From positions 248,001 through 312,000 of the forward strand of contig NZ_FOUX01000004.1 in assembly GCF_900114995.1 (NCBI RefSeq): 64,000 nt of DNA, in the 5' to 3' direction. This document shows, piece by piece, positions 1 through 7,682 of the stretch. The position numbers and the translations under genes are program-made. The stretch is from Chitinophaga sp. YR627 (GTDB lineage: Bacteria > Bacteroidota > Bacteroidia > Chitinophagales > Chitinophagaceae). The first letter of the stretch is position 1. Each line of letters opens with the position of its first letter. The notes beneath the pieces are model-generated. The model saw nothing but the letters and a program-made list of their open reading frames with translations, was not told where the DNA came from and made no database searches.

Positions 1-39
1 GAAACCGTAAAATATCCTGATAATGCTTGCTTTTAATGC

Positions 40-498
40 TTAGAAATCGTCGTCGTCATCGTCAAAGCCACCTCTGTCGTTGAACAGACCCATATCTTTG
101 AATTCATCGTCGATGCCCAGATCATCATCATCGTCAGCGCTTTTCTTGCCGGGACGACCGCGTTTGCTCTTAGGTTTAGGCATATCGAATTCTTCGAAGT
201 CAGGATCATAGTCCTCGTCATCGCTTTTGCCCCAATTATCATCATCATCATCCAGATCCATATCATCATCTCCCTCTGCATCATCCTCCTCATCATCATC
301 TTTCTTCCTGGACTTTGAAGCCGACTTATCTGATTTTTTAGAAGCAGCAGACTTACGGGGAGTTTCCTCCTCATCCAGATCTTCATCATCGTCCTCCTCT
401 TCCTTCTTAGGCTTACTGGCAGCTTTAGGCGCTGCTTTCGTAGTCTTTGGAGAACTAGTCTTTTTGGTCTCTTTTTCGTTATCAGATTTTGATTTCAT
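40..498 (-). CDS. Acidic low-complexity protein of unknown function
   Basis: A 152-residue protein made almost entirely of Asp, Glu, Lys, Ser and Pro. Lys/Ser/Ala-rich segments (residues 1-65) alternate with Asp/Glu tracts, there is a short Lys-Arg-Gly-Arg-Pro basic patch near residue 110 that resembles an AT-hook core, and the C-terminus is a run of Asp ending in Phe. No folded domain, signal peptide or membrane segment is visible. It lies 100 bp downstream of purA on the same strand. Similar acidic/basic disordered proteins are common in this phylum and are sometimes mislabelled as primase or histone-like. A nucleic-acid-associated or chaperone-like role would be pure inference. The opposite strand is open only because of the GAT/TCA composition. 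Confidence 0.7.
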   Translation of the reverse strand: MKSKSDNEKETKKTSSPKTTKAAPKAASKPKKEEEDDDEDLDEEETPRKSAASKKSDKSASKSRKKDDDEEDDAEGDDDMDLDDDDDNWGKSDDEDYDPDFEEFDMPKPKSKRGRPGKKSADDDDDLGIDDEFKDMGLFNDRGGFDDDDDDF

Positions 499-598
499 AA
501 TAGGTTCACTTAAGTCTTTAGCGTATTTCTTTTGCGTAAAGTTTTAACAGTTTTTTGTATTAGCCAAATTTTTTTTGCCGATTTTTTTCCGTAATTTT

Positions 599-1897
599 TT
601 AAGCATTTTCCTGCTCCAGAATCTGATCACGGCCCGGTCCATTTGATACAAATTTAACCGGTACCTGCAGGTAATTTTCTACTGCTTTTACGAATAATTT
701 CATCTCGGCAGGCAATTCATTGAAATGCTTGCTTTTGGCTGCTGTTTCATCGCTCCAGCCTTTATGTTGTTCCCAAACGGGTTTCACTTCTGTTTCGTTC
801 AGCTGATAAGGCATTGCTTTTGTCTGCTGACCATCGATCTCATATGCAGTACATGCATATACTTCATCGAAAGCGTCGAGTACGTCGCTCTTGGTCATTA
901 CCAGTTGTGTAACACCACTCAGCATACAGGTATAATTCAGAGCCACCAGGTCAATCCAGCCACAACGGCGCGGACGGCCGGTAGTTGCGCCAAACTCATT
1001 ACCTTCTGCGCGCAGTTTTTCACCGGTTGCATCGTGCAGTTCTGTAGGGAATGGTCCGCTACCTACACGGGTACAATAAGCTTTGGTTACACCGATCACT
1101 TCCCTGATCCATTTTGGTGCTACGCCCAAACCGGAACATACGCCGGCAGAGATAGTACTGGAAGAAGTAACGAACGGATAAGTACCGAAATCCACATCCA
1201 GCATGCTACCCTGTGCACCTTCCGCCAGGATTTTCTTACCAGCCTGCAGTTTTTCGTTGATGAAGTACTCTCCATTCACGATGTTCATCTGCTTCAGGTA
1301 AGCAACCGCATCAAAGAACTCAGCTTCCCATTCAGCGATGTCATTCGCAATTTCAGCTTTTGTCTCTGCAGAGAAATCATAACCTGCCAGCAGGTGCTGA
1401 TGTTTCTCTTTCAGTTTAGCATAACGCTCGTTGAAATCGCTACGCAGCACATCACCTACTCTCAGACCATTACGGCCTGTTTTATCCATATATGCAGGTC
1501 CGATACCTTTCAGGGTAGAACCGATCTTTTCAGCGCCTTTAGACAGTTCTGAGGCCTTGTCAAGGGCACGGTGAGAAGGAACAATGATATGTGTTCTTTC
1601 CGCGATAAAAAGGTTCTTCTTCAGATCTACGCCAAGAGCGGTGATCTTATCACATTCCTTTTTAAAAGTAACAGGGTCCAGTACCACACCATTACCGATC
1701 AGGTTAATGGTATTTTTATGGAACACACCTGAAGGAATGGTATGTAATACTACCTTCTGGCCTTCCACATATAAAGTATGCCCTGCGTTGGGTCCACCCT
1801 GAAAGCGGGCTATGACATCGTATTTACCTGCGAAATAATCCACAATCTTTCCTTTGCCTTCATCGCCCCACTGTAGGCCCAGCAAAACATCTACCAT
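599..1897 (-). CDS. purA: Adenylosuccinate synthetase
   Basis: Converts IMP, aspartate and GTP into adenylosuccinate, the first committed step from IMP to AMP, in the cytoplasm. Its 432 residues match the family length. The N-terminal GDEGKGK loop is at 11-17 with the catalytic Asp12, and His40 lies in GGPNAGH. Further signatures are KGIGPAYMDK, EGAQGSMLD, TRVGSGPFPTE and GRPRRCGW. A TAnnTTTG element lies 32 nt upstream of the ATG, so it probably has its own promoter. The upstream gene (rel) is separated by a terminator, so the two are not co-transcribed by default. Confidence 0.98.
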   Translation of the reverse strand: MVDVLLGLQWGDEGKGKIVDYFAGKYDVIARFQGGPNAGHTLYVEGQKVVLHTIPSGVFHKNTINLIGNGVVLDPVTFKKECDKITALGVDLKKNLFIAERTHIIVPSHRALDKASELSKGAEKIGSTLKGIGPAYMDKTGRNGLRVGDVLRSDFNERYAKLKEKHQHLLAGYDFSAETKAEIANDIAEWEAEFFDAVAYLKQMNIVNGEYFINEKLQAGKKILAEGAQGSMLDVDFGTYPFVTSSSTISAGVCSGLGVAPKWIREVIGVTKAYCTRVGSGPFPTELHDATGEKLRAEGNEFGATTGRPRRCGWIDLVALNYTCMLSGVTQLVMTKSDVLDAFDEVYACTAYEIDGQQTKAMPYQLNETEVKPVWEQHKGWSDETAAKSKHFNELPAEMKLFVKAVENYLQVPVKFVSNGPGRDQILEQENA

Positions 1898-1929
1898 AAG
1901 AGTTGATATTGATTTTTGAAAACGAAGAG

Positions 1930-1937
1930 CAAAACTA
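1930..1937 (-). promoter_or_regulatory. TAnnTTTG promoter element of purA
   Basis: On the minus strand the sequence is TAGTTTTG, a full match to the Bacteroidota -7 consensus TAnnTTTG, 32 nt before the purA ATG. I see no clear -33 TTG at the expected distance, because that position is occupied by the AATTAG repeats. Confidence 0.5.
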
Positions 1938-1942
1938 AGAAA

Positions 1943-2009
1943 GAATTAGGAATTAGGAATTAGGAATTCAGAATTAGCTGGCTTAAAGGGACATTATTAC
2001 TGAATTCCT
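1943..2009. repeat. GAATTAG 7-bp array with inverted partner
   Basis: About four tandem copies of GAATTAG (1943-1977) end in AGGAATTCAG (1962-1971). An exact inverted copy, CTGAATTCCT, lies at 2000-2009. It belongs to the same AATTNNN family seen at 11.6-11.8 kb and 28.3-28.6 kb. Confidence 0.7.
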
Positions 2010-2025
2010 GTCATGAATATACAAA

Positions 2026-2061
2026 AAAAGAACTGCCGGTCAAATAGCCGGCAGTTCTTTT
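2026..2061 (-). terminator. Rho-independent terminator after rel
   Basis: A perfect stem AAAAGAACTGCCGG / CCGGCAGTTCTTTT with an 8-nt loop. In the minus direction it is followed by a T-rich stretch. It lies about 60 nt beyond the rel stop codon. Confidence 0.85.
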
Positions 2062-2118
2062 ATATTGAAGTTCTTAAATATTAAGTCCTGGTCGATCATA
2101 CCTGATCGCTGACTGGGA

Positions 2119-4371
2119 TTACTCGTCTTCCAGACGGCTTACTGACTGAATACCATCCAGTTTCTTCAGTTTTTCGAACAGTTCATCCAGTTCTTCCTTA
2201 TCGTGTACGAATACTTTAATAAGGCCTTCAAAGAGTCCCTCACGGGATTCGATGGTCAGACCGGCAATATTTACCCGCAGTTCACCGGAAATAACGTTGG
2301 TGATCTTGTGGATAACCCCCACATCGTCCATTCCGACGATCCGGAGACCGGTCAGGAAGGAGATCTCCCTGTTCTTCACCCACTTGGTCTTTACCACCCT
2401 GTGGCCATAGTTAGCCAGCAGCTGGGCGGCATTCGGACAGTTGGTACGGTGTATTTTCAGGCCTTCACTGGCGGTAATGAAACCAAAAACGTCATCGCCC
2501 GGGATCGGACGGCAGCAGTTGGCCAGTTTATAAGCGATCTTATCTGAACTTTCCCCGAAAATGATCAGTTCCGCGTCTTTCTTGGCGGGGATCATATGTT
2601 TCAGGTGATCTTCGGAGACATGTTCCGGCTGTTTTACCGGCGCCGGTTTAGGCGCTTCCAGTTTATCACCCAGTACATTGAACTGCTTCAGCTCCTTCAG
2701 GTCGATATTCTTGACAGCGATCTGGTAGTACAGGTCCAGCGGTGAAGGTTGCTTATAAAACTGTACCAGCTCATTGATATTATGCTGGCTGTTGGCGATC
2801 TTCATGTGGTCCAGCTTACGCTCCAGCACATCCTTACCATCCATGGCTACTTTACGCTTTTCCTCCTTCAGGGCATCCTTGATCTTGGATTTCGCTTTGG
2901 CGGTCAGCGCATAGTTCAGCCAGTCCTCTGTCGGCTTCTGCTTATTGGAAGTAATGATCTCCACCTGATCCCCGCTGCGCAGCTTATGGCTGATAGGTAC
3001 CAGTTTGTAGTTCACTTTGGCCCCGATACACTTGTTACCGACGGCACTATGGATCGAATAGGCAAAATCCAGGGCAGTAGAATTAACCGGCAGGATCTTC
3101 AGGTCACCTTTCGGTGTATATACATAGATCTCTTCCGTAAAGAGGTTGCTCTTAAAGTCAGCCAGGAAGTCCAGGGTATTGGAGTCCGGGTTGTTCAGGA
3201 TCTCCCTGATCTGGGTAAACCACTGGTCAAATTTAGACTCTGTGCTGGCACTCTGGGCACTACCTTCCTTGTAACGCCAGTGGGCCGCCAGACCTTTCTC
3301 TGCGTAATCGTTCATACGCTTGGTACGGATCTGTACTTCCACCCATTTACCCTGTGGACCCATTACGGTCACGTGCAGGGCTTCATACCCGTTGGATTTA
3401 GGATTACTCAGCCAGTCGCGGGTACGCTCAGGGCTGGGGTGATAAAAGTCTGTAATAATGGAGTATACCTTCCAGCAGTCTGACTTCTCCTTCTCCAGGG
3501 GGGAGTCCATGATAATACGGATCGCAAAGAGGTCGTACACTTCCTCAAAGGTGACACCCTTCTTTTTGATCTTATTCCAGATGGAGTGTATGGATTTCGG
3601 ACGGCCGAAGATTTCGAAGTTCAGCCCTTCCTCCTGCAATACCTCCTTGATAGGTTTGATAAACTCGTTGATATAACGGGTACGCTCACGCTTGGTTTCC
3701 TTCAGCTTTTTGGCGATTTCCCGGTAGGTCTGCTGCTCGGTGTACTTCATGGAGAGGTCTTCCATCTCCGATTTGATGTTGTACAGACCAAGACGGTGTG
3801 CCAGGGGGGCATAGATAAATACGGTCTCCGAGGCTATTTTGAGCTGCTTTTCACGGCTCATACTATCCAGGGTACGCATATTATGCATCCTGTCCGCCAG
3901 TTTTATCAGTATCACCCTGGGGTCATCCGCCAGTGTGAGGAGTATTTTTTTGAAGTTTTCCGCCTGAGCGGTGCTCGTGTTAGAGTCTATAACGGTCGAT
4001 ATTTTGGTCAGACCGTCTACGATATGGGCTATTTCAGGCCCGAACGCTCTTTCTACGTCTTCGAGTGTGACTTCAGTGTCTTCCACAGTATCATGCAGCA
4101 ACGCACAAATAGCGGAACGTACACCCAAACCAATCTCTTCAACGCAGATCTGCGCTACAGCGAGGGGATGTAAGATGTATGGCTCACCGGATTTCCGGCG
4201 CATTTCCTTGTGTGCATCAGCCGCCATTTCAAAGGCAGTACGCACCAGTTCGCGGTCTCCTTTCTTTAAACGGGGTTTGAGCGACTTCAGTAAAGCGCGG
4301 TAATGACGAACGATCTCTTTCTTTTCCTGTTCCTCGTCCAGATTATATTGTTTTACTACCACTGTTTCCAT
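2119..4371 (-). CDS. Bifunctional (p)ppGpp synthetase/hydrolase, RelA/SpoT family
   Basis: Makes and degrades the stringent-response alarmone (p)ppGpp. At 750 residues it has the full long-RSH layout: an HD hydrolase domain with HDTVEDT at 93-99; a synthetase domain with GRPKSIHSIW, YDLFAIRI, GYEALHVTV and EVQIRT; a TGS domain (IYVYTPKGDL); a zinc-finger/RIS region with NCCRPIPGD and NCPN; and a C-terminal ACT domain. The intact HD motif and synthetase motifs indicate a bifunctional Rel/SpoT enzyme rather than a synthetase-only RelA. It is followed by its own terminator; the 2H phosphoesterase gene lies 54 bp upstream on the same strand and may be co-transcribed. Confidence 0.96.
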   Translation of the reverse strand: METVVVKQYNLDEEQEKKEIVRHYRALLKSLKPRLKKGDRELVRTAFEMAADAHKEMRRKSGEPYILHPLAVAQICVEEIGLGVRSAICALLHDTVEDTEVTLEDVERAFGPEIAHIVDGLTKISTVIDSNTSTAQAENFKKILLTLADDPRVILIKLADRMHNMRTLDSMSREKQLKIASETVFIYAPLAHRLGLYNIKSEMEDLSMKYTEQQTYREIAKKLKETKRERTRYINEFIKPIKEVLQEEGLNFEIFGRPKSIHSIWNKIKKKGVTFEEVYDLFAIRIIMDSPLEKEKSDCWKVYSIITDFYHPSPERTRDWLSNPKSNGYEALHVTVMGPQGKWVEVQIRTKRMNDYAEKGLAAHWRYKEGSAQSASTESKFDQWFTQIREILNNPDSNTLDFLADFKSNLFTEEIYVYTPKGDLKILPVNSTALDFAYSIHSAVGNKCIGAKVNYKLVPISHKLRSGDQVEIITSNKQKPTEDWLNYALTAKAKSKIKDALKEEKRKVAMDGKDVLERKLDHMKIANSQHNINELVQFYKQPSPLDLYYQIAVKNIDLKELKQFNVLGDKLEAPKPAPVKQPEHVSEDHLKHMIPAKKDAELIIFGESSDKIAYKLANCCRPIPGDDVFGFITASEGLKIHRTNCPNAAQLLANYGHRVVKTKWVKNREISFLTGLRIVGMDDVGVIHKITNVISGELRVNIAGLTIESREGLFEGLIKVFVHDKEELDELFEKLKKLDGIQSVSRLEDE

Positions 4372-4425
4372 CAGCTATAAAGTTACAATTTTATTGCATA
4401 GGATAACATGGCAGGAATGTGCTAA

Positions 4426-5151
4426 TCATTCGCCTCCCAGCCTGCATTTCTGCAACACTTCCCAGGAGGTACCTGTATGCCGTAGCAGATAGAGGTTACG
4501 TACGGGAAAAACCGCATCAAAAGGACGAAGCCGGTATTCTTCCATGGCCTGTTCCAGTTCCCTATCCGAAAGGTCGCGGAAGGCCAGGGAGATATGCGGG
4601 TTGAAGCCGTAACGGGCCAGCATGTGACTGAAACCGAACTCTTTACGCAGGAATTCTACCATCTCATGATGCAGGTGAGTGATCCCTTCGTTCTTTTCCA
4701 CATTGATATACAATACTTTCCGCTTTGTCTGGGCTACGCCGCCAAAGCCATGCAGTTTGATCTCAAAAGGTTGGATAGAAGCCGCAAAAGTGCTCAGAGC
4801 GGGACACAATGTCTTTTCCAGCTCCGGATCGGCGGTGAAAGGTACCTGTAAGGTGATATGAGGCAATACCCGTAAAGCCCTCCGGGCGTCATACTTTTCT
4901 GCGAATTCCTGCTTCATGCGGATGATCTCTCTTCCGACTTCTGCATTGGGCAGCAGGGCAATAAAGTAGATCTTACTTTCTGCTCTGGGTAGTTTGGGCC
5001 TTGGAGGAAAACGGGGTCCATTGTTCGGACGCGGCTTGCGAAATTGGTTGCCGTTGTGTCTTTGTGTACGGTGAGCACGGTCTTCACTCTCCGGGCGACC
5101 ACCATTGCCCTGGCGCTGCTGGCGTGGCTGGTCATGTCTGCCGTAAGTCAT
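4426..5151 (-). CDS. 2H phosphoesterase (2'-5' RNA ligase-like) with disordered basic N-terminus
   Basis: A 241-residue protein. From about residue 60 onward it is a 2H phosphoesterase fold with the paired motifs HIT (His98) and HIS (His186), the residues that act on 2',3'-cyclic or 2'-5' phosphodiesters in this superfamily (LigT, CPDase). The first 58 residues are rich in Arg, Pro, Asn, Gln and Gly, have no predicted fold, and resemble an RNA-binding tail, which is unusual for the family. It sits between the response regulator gene (35 bp upstream) and rel (54 bp downstream), all on the minus strand, which suggests one operon. The substrate cannot be deduced. Confidence 0.8.
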   Translation of the reverse strand: MTYGRHDQPRQQRQGNGGRPESEDRAHRTQRHNGNQFRKPRPNNGPRFPPRPKLPRAESKIYFIALLPNAEVGREIIRMKQEFAEKYDARRALRVLPHITLQVPFTADPELEKTLCPALSTFAASIQPFEIKLHGFGGVAQTKRKVLYINVEKNEGITHLHHEMVEFLRKEFGFSHMLARYGFNPHISLAFRDLSDRELEQAMEEYRLRPFDAVFPVRNLYLLRHTGTSWEVLQKCRLGGE

Positions 5152-5186
5152 TGTCTTGGTGGTTGTGGGGTTTGATTAAGTCAGTA

Positions 5187-5933
5187 TCACCCTTCATTGT
5201 CTGTAGAAGTGGATTCACTGTCCTTATCTGTACATTCGGGAATATTCAGCCGGACGCCCACATTATGCAGCGTCTCCAGCGCAATTCCCGGTTCCTCTTT
5301 AAAATGTTTTCGTAAACGTGTCAGGAATACATCCATGCTTCTGCTGGAAAAGAAACTACTGTTCCCCCATACTTTCAGCAGGATCTCGTCCCTCTTTACC
5401 AGTTTATTGCTGTTTTCTACCAGGTAGCGCAATACCTTCGCCTCTTTCTTCGTAAGCGTAGCAAAAGGTTCGCCCCCGGCACGTGTAAGCTCCTTTTCTT
5501 CGTAATTGAATCTGACGTCATCACCCAGTTTATAAATACCATCACCTGGTACATCCTTGGGCAGTGTCCTTCTCAGGAACACCCTGATACGCATGATCAG
5601 CTCGCGCATGCTGAACGGTTTTACCAGAAAATCGTCCCCACCTATCCGGAAACCATGCAGCCTGTCCTCGTCCGTTGCTTTGGAGGAAATGAACAGGATC
5701 GGTATCATACCGTTTTTCTTCCGGATATCCTGCGCCAGCGTAAAGCCGTCTTTCTTCGGCATCAGTACGTCCAGTATGCAAAGATCAAAATCGTCCCTTT
5801 GAAACTTTTTCAGGGCTACCTCGCCGTCAAAACAATGCACGACTGCGTAACCTGCTGCTTCCAGCTGCTTCTTAATGATGCTGCCATACTGGTAGTCATC
5901 TTCGGCAAGGAGAATTTGTACATTACTAACCAT
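5187..5933 (-). CDS. OmpR/PhoB-family response regulator (RprY-like)
   Basis: A 248-residue transcription factor. The receiver domain (about 5-120) has acidic pocket residues Glu11-Asp13, phospho-acceptor Asp55 in CILDVLMPKKDG and Lys105 in LVKPF. The C-terminal half is a winged helix of the OmpR type (LTKKEAKVLRYL, then SRSMDVFLTRLRKHF). No histidine kinase gene is adjacent. The orphan sensor kinase at 25176-26546 in this window is of the type that pairs with this regulator class in Bacteroidota (RprX/RprY), so the pair may be split across the chromosome. Pairing is inference. Confidence 0.93.
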   Translation of the reverse strand: MVSNVQILLAEDDYQYGSIIKKQLEAAGYAVVHCFDGEVALKKFQRDDFDLCILDVLMPKKDGFTLAQDIRKKNGMIPILFISSKATDEDRLHGFRIGGDDFLVKPFSMRELIMRIRVFLRRTLPKDVPGDGIYKLGDDVRFNYEEKELTRAGGEPFATLTKKEAKVLRYLVENSNKLVKRDEILLKVWGNSSFFSSRSMDVFLTRLRKHFKEEPGIALETLHNVGVRLNIPECTDKDSESTSTDNEG

Positions 5934-6134
5934 GCGTTAAATTTTATATCCGGTTCAATAGTTGTTAACACACAATGTCATTCCCATGACTCTGCTACAA
6001 TATTGCTGAATAAACTGCTCATTTTAGTTAATAATTAGTTATCGTGTCAAACTTTTCTTATTTCGATATACGTGGGATCAACATGAAATTGAACGGATTG
6101 GGTTATCATAGATTACATACTTTCATAAGACAAC

Positions 6135-6174
6135 AAAAAAAATGGCTGCCTGTTCAAAGGCAGCCATTTTTTTT
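6135..6174 (-). terminator. Strong terminator after the glycosidase operon
   Basis: A perfect stem AAAAAATGGCTGCCT / AGGCAGCCATTTTTT with a 6-nt loop and T-tracts on both strands. It lies 49 nt beyond the GH29 stop. Confidence 0.9.
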
Positions 6175-6222
6175 GTTCACAGCTTTTCCAGCTTTCTGTG
6201 CACATGTAATTTTTTCTCTCTA

Positions 6223-7680
6223 TTACTCTACAGCAGAGATCTGTATAGCGACTGCATGTTTCCATGCTTTCTGCTGCACAGCCGCAGGAATAGTCAGCTG
6301 AGTACCGGTAGCGGTAGCTTTCCAGGAGATCTTCTCCTTTGCACCCAATACCGTCACTTTTGCGCCTTTCGCTGGTTTCAGTCCGTTAAAGGCTACCTGT
6401 GCAGGCAGCTTTTCGCCTTCTTCCAGCATATAGATCGCATATATATTACCATTCTTCTTACGGGTAAAACATACCTTACCATCTTTGTAAGGCGCCACAG
6501 AACGTGTACCGTAGATCGCATCGCCATTGATCTTCATCCACTCACCGATAGCGGTCATTGTGGTGTAAGCCTCTTCGTGCAACTGACCATCAGGACCAGG
6601 ACCTACGTTCAGCAGGTAGTTACCACCCTTTGCTACTATATCCACCAGGTTGTGAATGAGTTTATTCACAGACTTGTATTTATCGTCCGGTACATATGAC
6701 CAGGAATTCGCCATTGTCATACAGGTTTCCCATGGATAAGACAGTGGTTTATCAGGGATCTGCTGCTCAGGTGTACGGTAGTTCTCGAACGGACCATGTA
6801 CCGCGCGGTCTACTACGATCAGACCCGGCTGATGGCTGCGCGCCATTTTGGTGATGCCTGCCATGTCGATATCTTCATTCTGCTTACCTGGTCTGGTATC
6901 GATTTCAGCAGCCGTAATGTCGTTCTCCTTTTTGTTATCCTGTTTGCGTGCACGTACCCAGCCGCCATCCAGCCAGAGGATCTCGATCTTACCCATAGTG
7001 GTCATCAGTTCCTCGATCTGTTTGTAGGTAAATTCCCTGAAATTATTCCAGCGATCCTTGTACTTATTCACATCATAGTTCACGTGTCTGTCTTTCGGCG
7101 GGAAGTAAGACCACCAGTAGTACTCACTGTGCCAGTCAGGTTTGGAGAAATAAGCACCGGTGTGAATACCTTCTTTCTGGAATGCGCTGAACACTTCTTT
7201 CGCTACGTTCTTCCTCGGATCGTTACGGAAAGCACTGTTCGGTCCAGCAATACTATAGTCGGTCTGTTTGGTATCCCACATACAGAAACCGTCGTGGTGT
7301 TTGGTAGTGAATACCACATATTCCATACCTGCACCTTTCGCTGCTTTTGCCCATTTGGAAGGGTCAAATTTGGTCGGATTAAAAGTGGTTGACAATGCTT
7401 CGTATTTCTTTACATAATCATAGTAAGGAATGCCATAGGGTTTACGCTGTGTCCATCCTTCATCTTCCGGACAAATACTCCAGGATTCCACCACACCCCA
7501 TTGGGAATAAGCACCCCAATGGATGATCATACCAAATTTCCAGTCCTGCCATTCATCCAGTTTCTGCAATACGGCTTTATCCGTTTCAGGGATATAGGGT
7601 TGACCAAGGCCATGGTCCTGCGCATTGGCCGTGGAAAACGCCAGTAATGCACTGCTAAATAATACAAAAAGTTTTCGCAT
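6223..7680 (-). CDS. Alpha-L-fucosidase, GH29, secreted
   Basis: A 485-residue glycoside hydrolase that removes terminal alpha-L-fucose from glycans. Residues 1-20 form a Sec signal peptide ending in TANA-QD. The GH29 catalytic domain carries the nucleophile motif WLDGGW (Asp238), upstream FTTKHHDGFCMW and MIIHWG. A short beta-sandwich-like tail follows after about residue 400. It starts 2 bp after the GH2 gene, so the two form one operon. The pair suggests periplasmic trimming of fucosylated, mannose-containing glycans. No SusC/SusD genes are nearby, so this is not a full polysaccharide utilisation locus. Confidence 0.95.
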   Translation of the reverse strand: MRKLFVLFSSALLAFSTANAQDHGLGQPYIPETDKAVLQKLDEWQDWKFGMIIHWGAYSQWGVVESWSICPEDEGWTQRKPYGIPYYDYVKKYEALSTTFNPTKFDPSKWAKAAKGAGMEYVVFTTKHHDGFCMWDTKQTDYSIAGPNSAFRNDPRKNVAKEVFSAFQKEGIHTGAYFSKPDWHSEYYWWSYFPPKDRHVNYDVNKYKDRWNNFREFTYKQIEELMTTMGKIEILWLDGGWVRARKQDNKKENDITAAEIDTRPGKQNEDIDMAGITKMARSHQPGLIVVDRAVHGPFENYRTPEQQIPDKPLSYPWETCMTMANSWSYVPDDKYKSVNKLIHNLVDIVAKGGNYLLNVGPGPDGQLHEEAYTTMTAIGEWMKINGDAIYGTRSVAPYKDGKVCFTRKKNGNIYAIYMLEEGEKLPAQVAFNGLKPAKGAKVTVLGAKEKISWKATATGTQLTIPAAVQQKAWKHAVAIQISAVE

Positions 7681-7682
7681 GA

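Noticed and set aside
227..547. Plus-strand Ser-rich open frame of 106 codons
   Set aside because: It is the mirror of the acidic protein's GAT/GAC codons on the other strand; no start signal or family.
725..1552. Plus-strand open frame of 275 codons over purA
   Set aside because: It is a shadow of the purA coding strand, with no protein-like composition.
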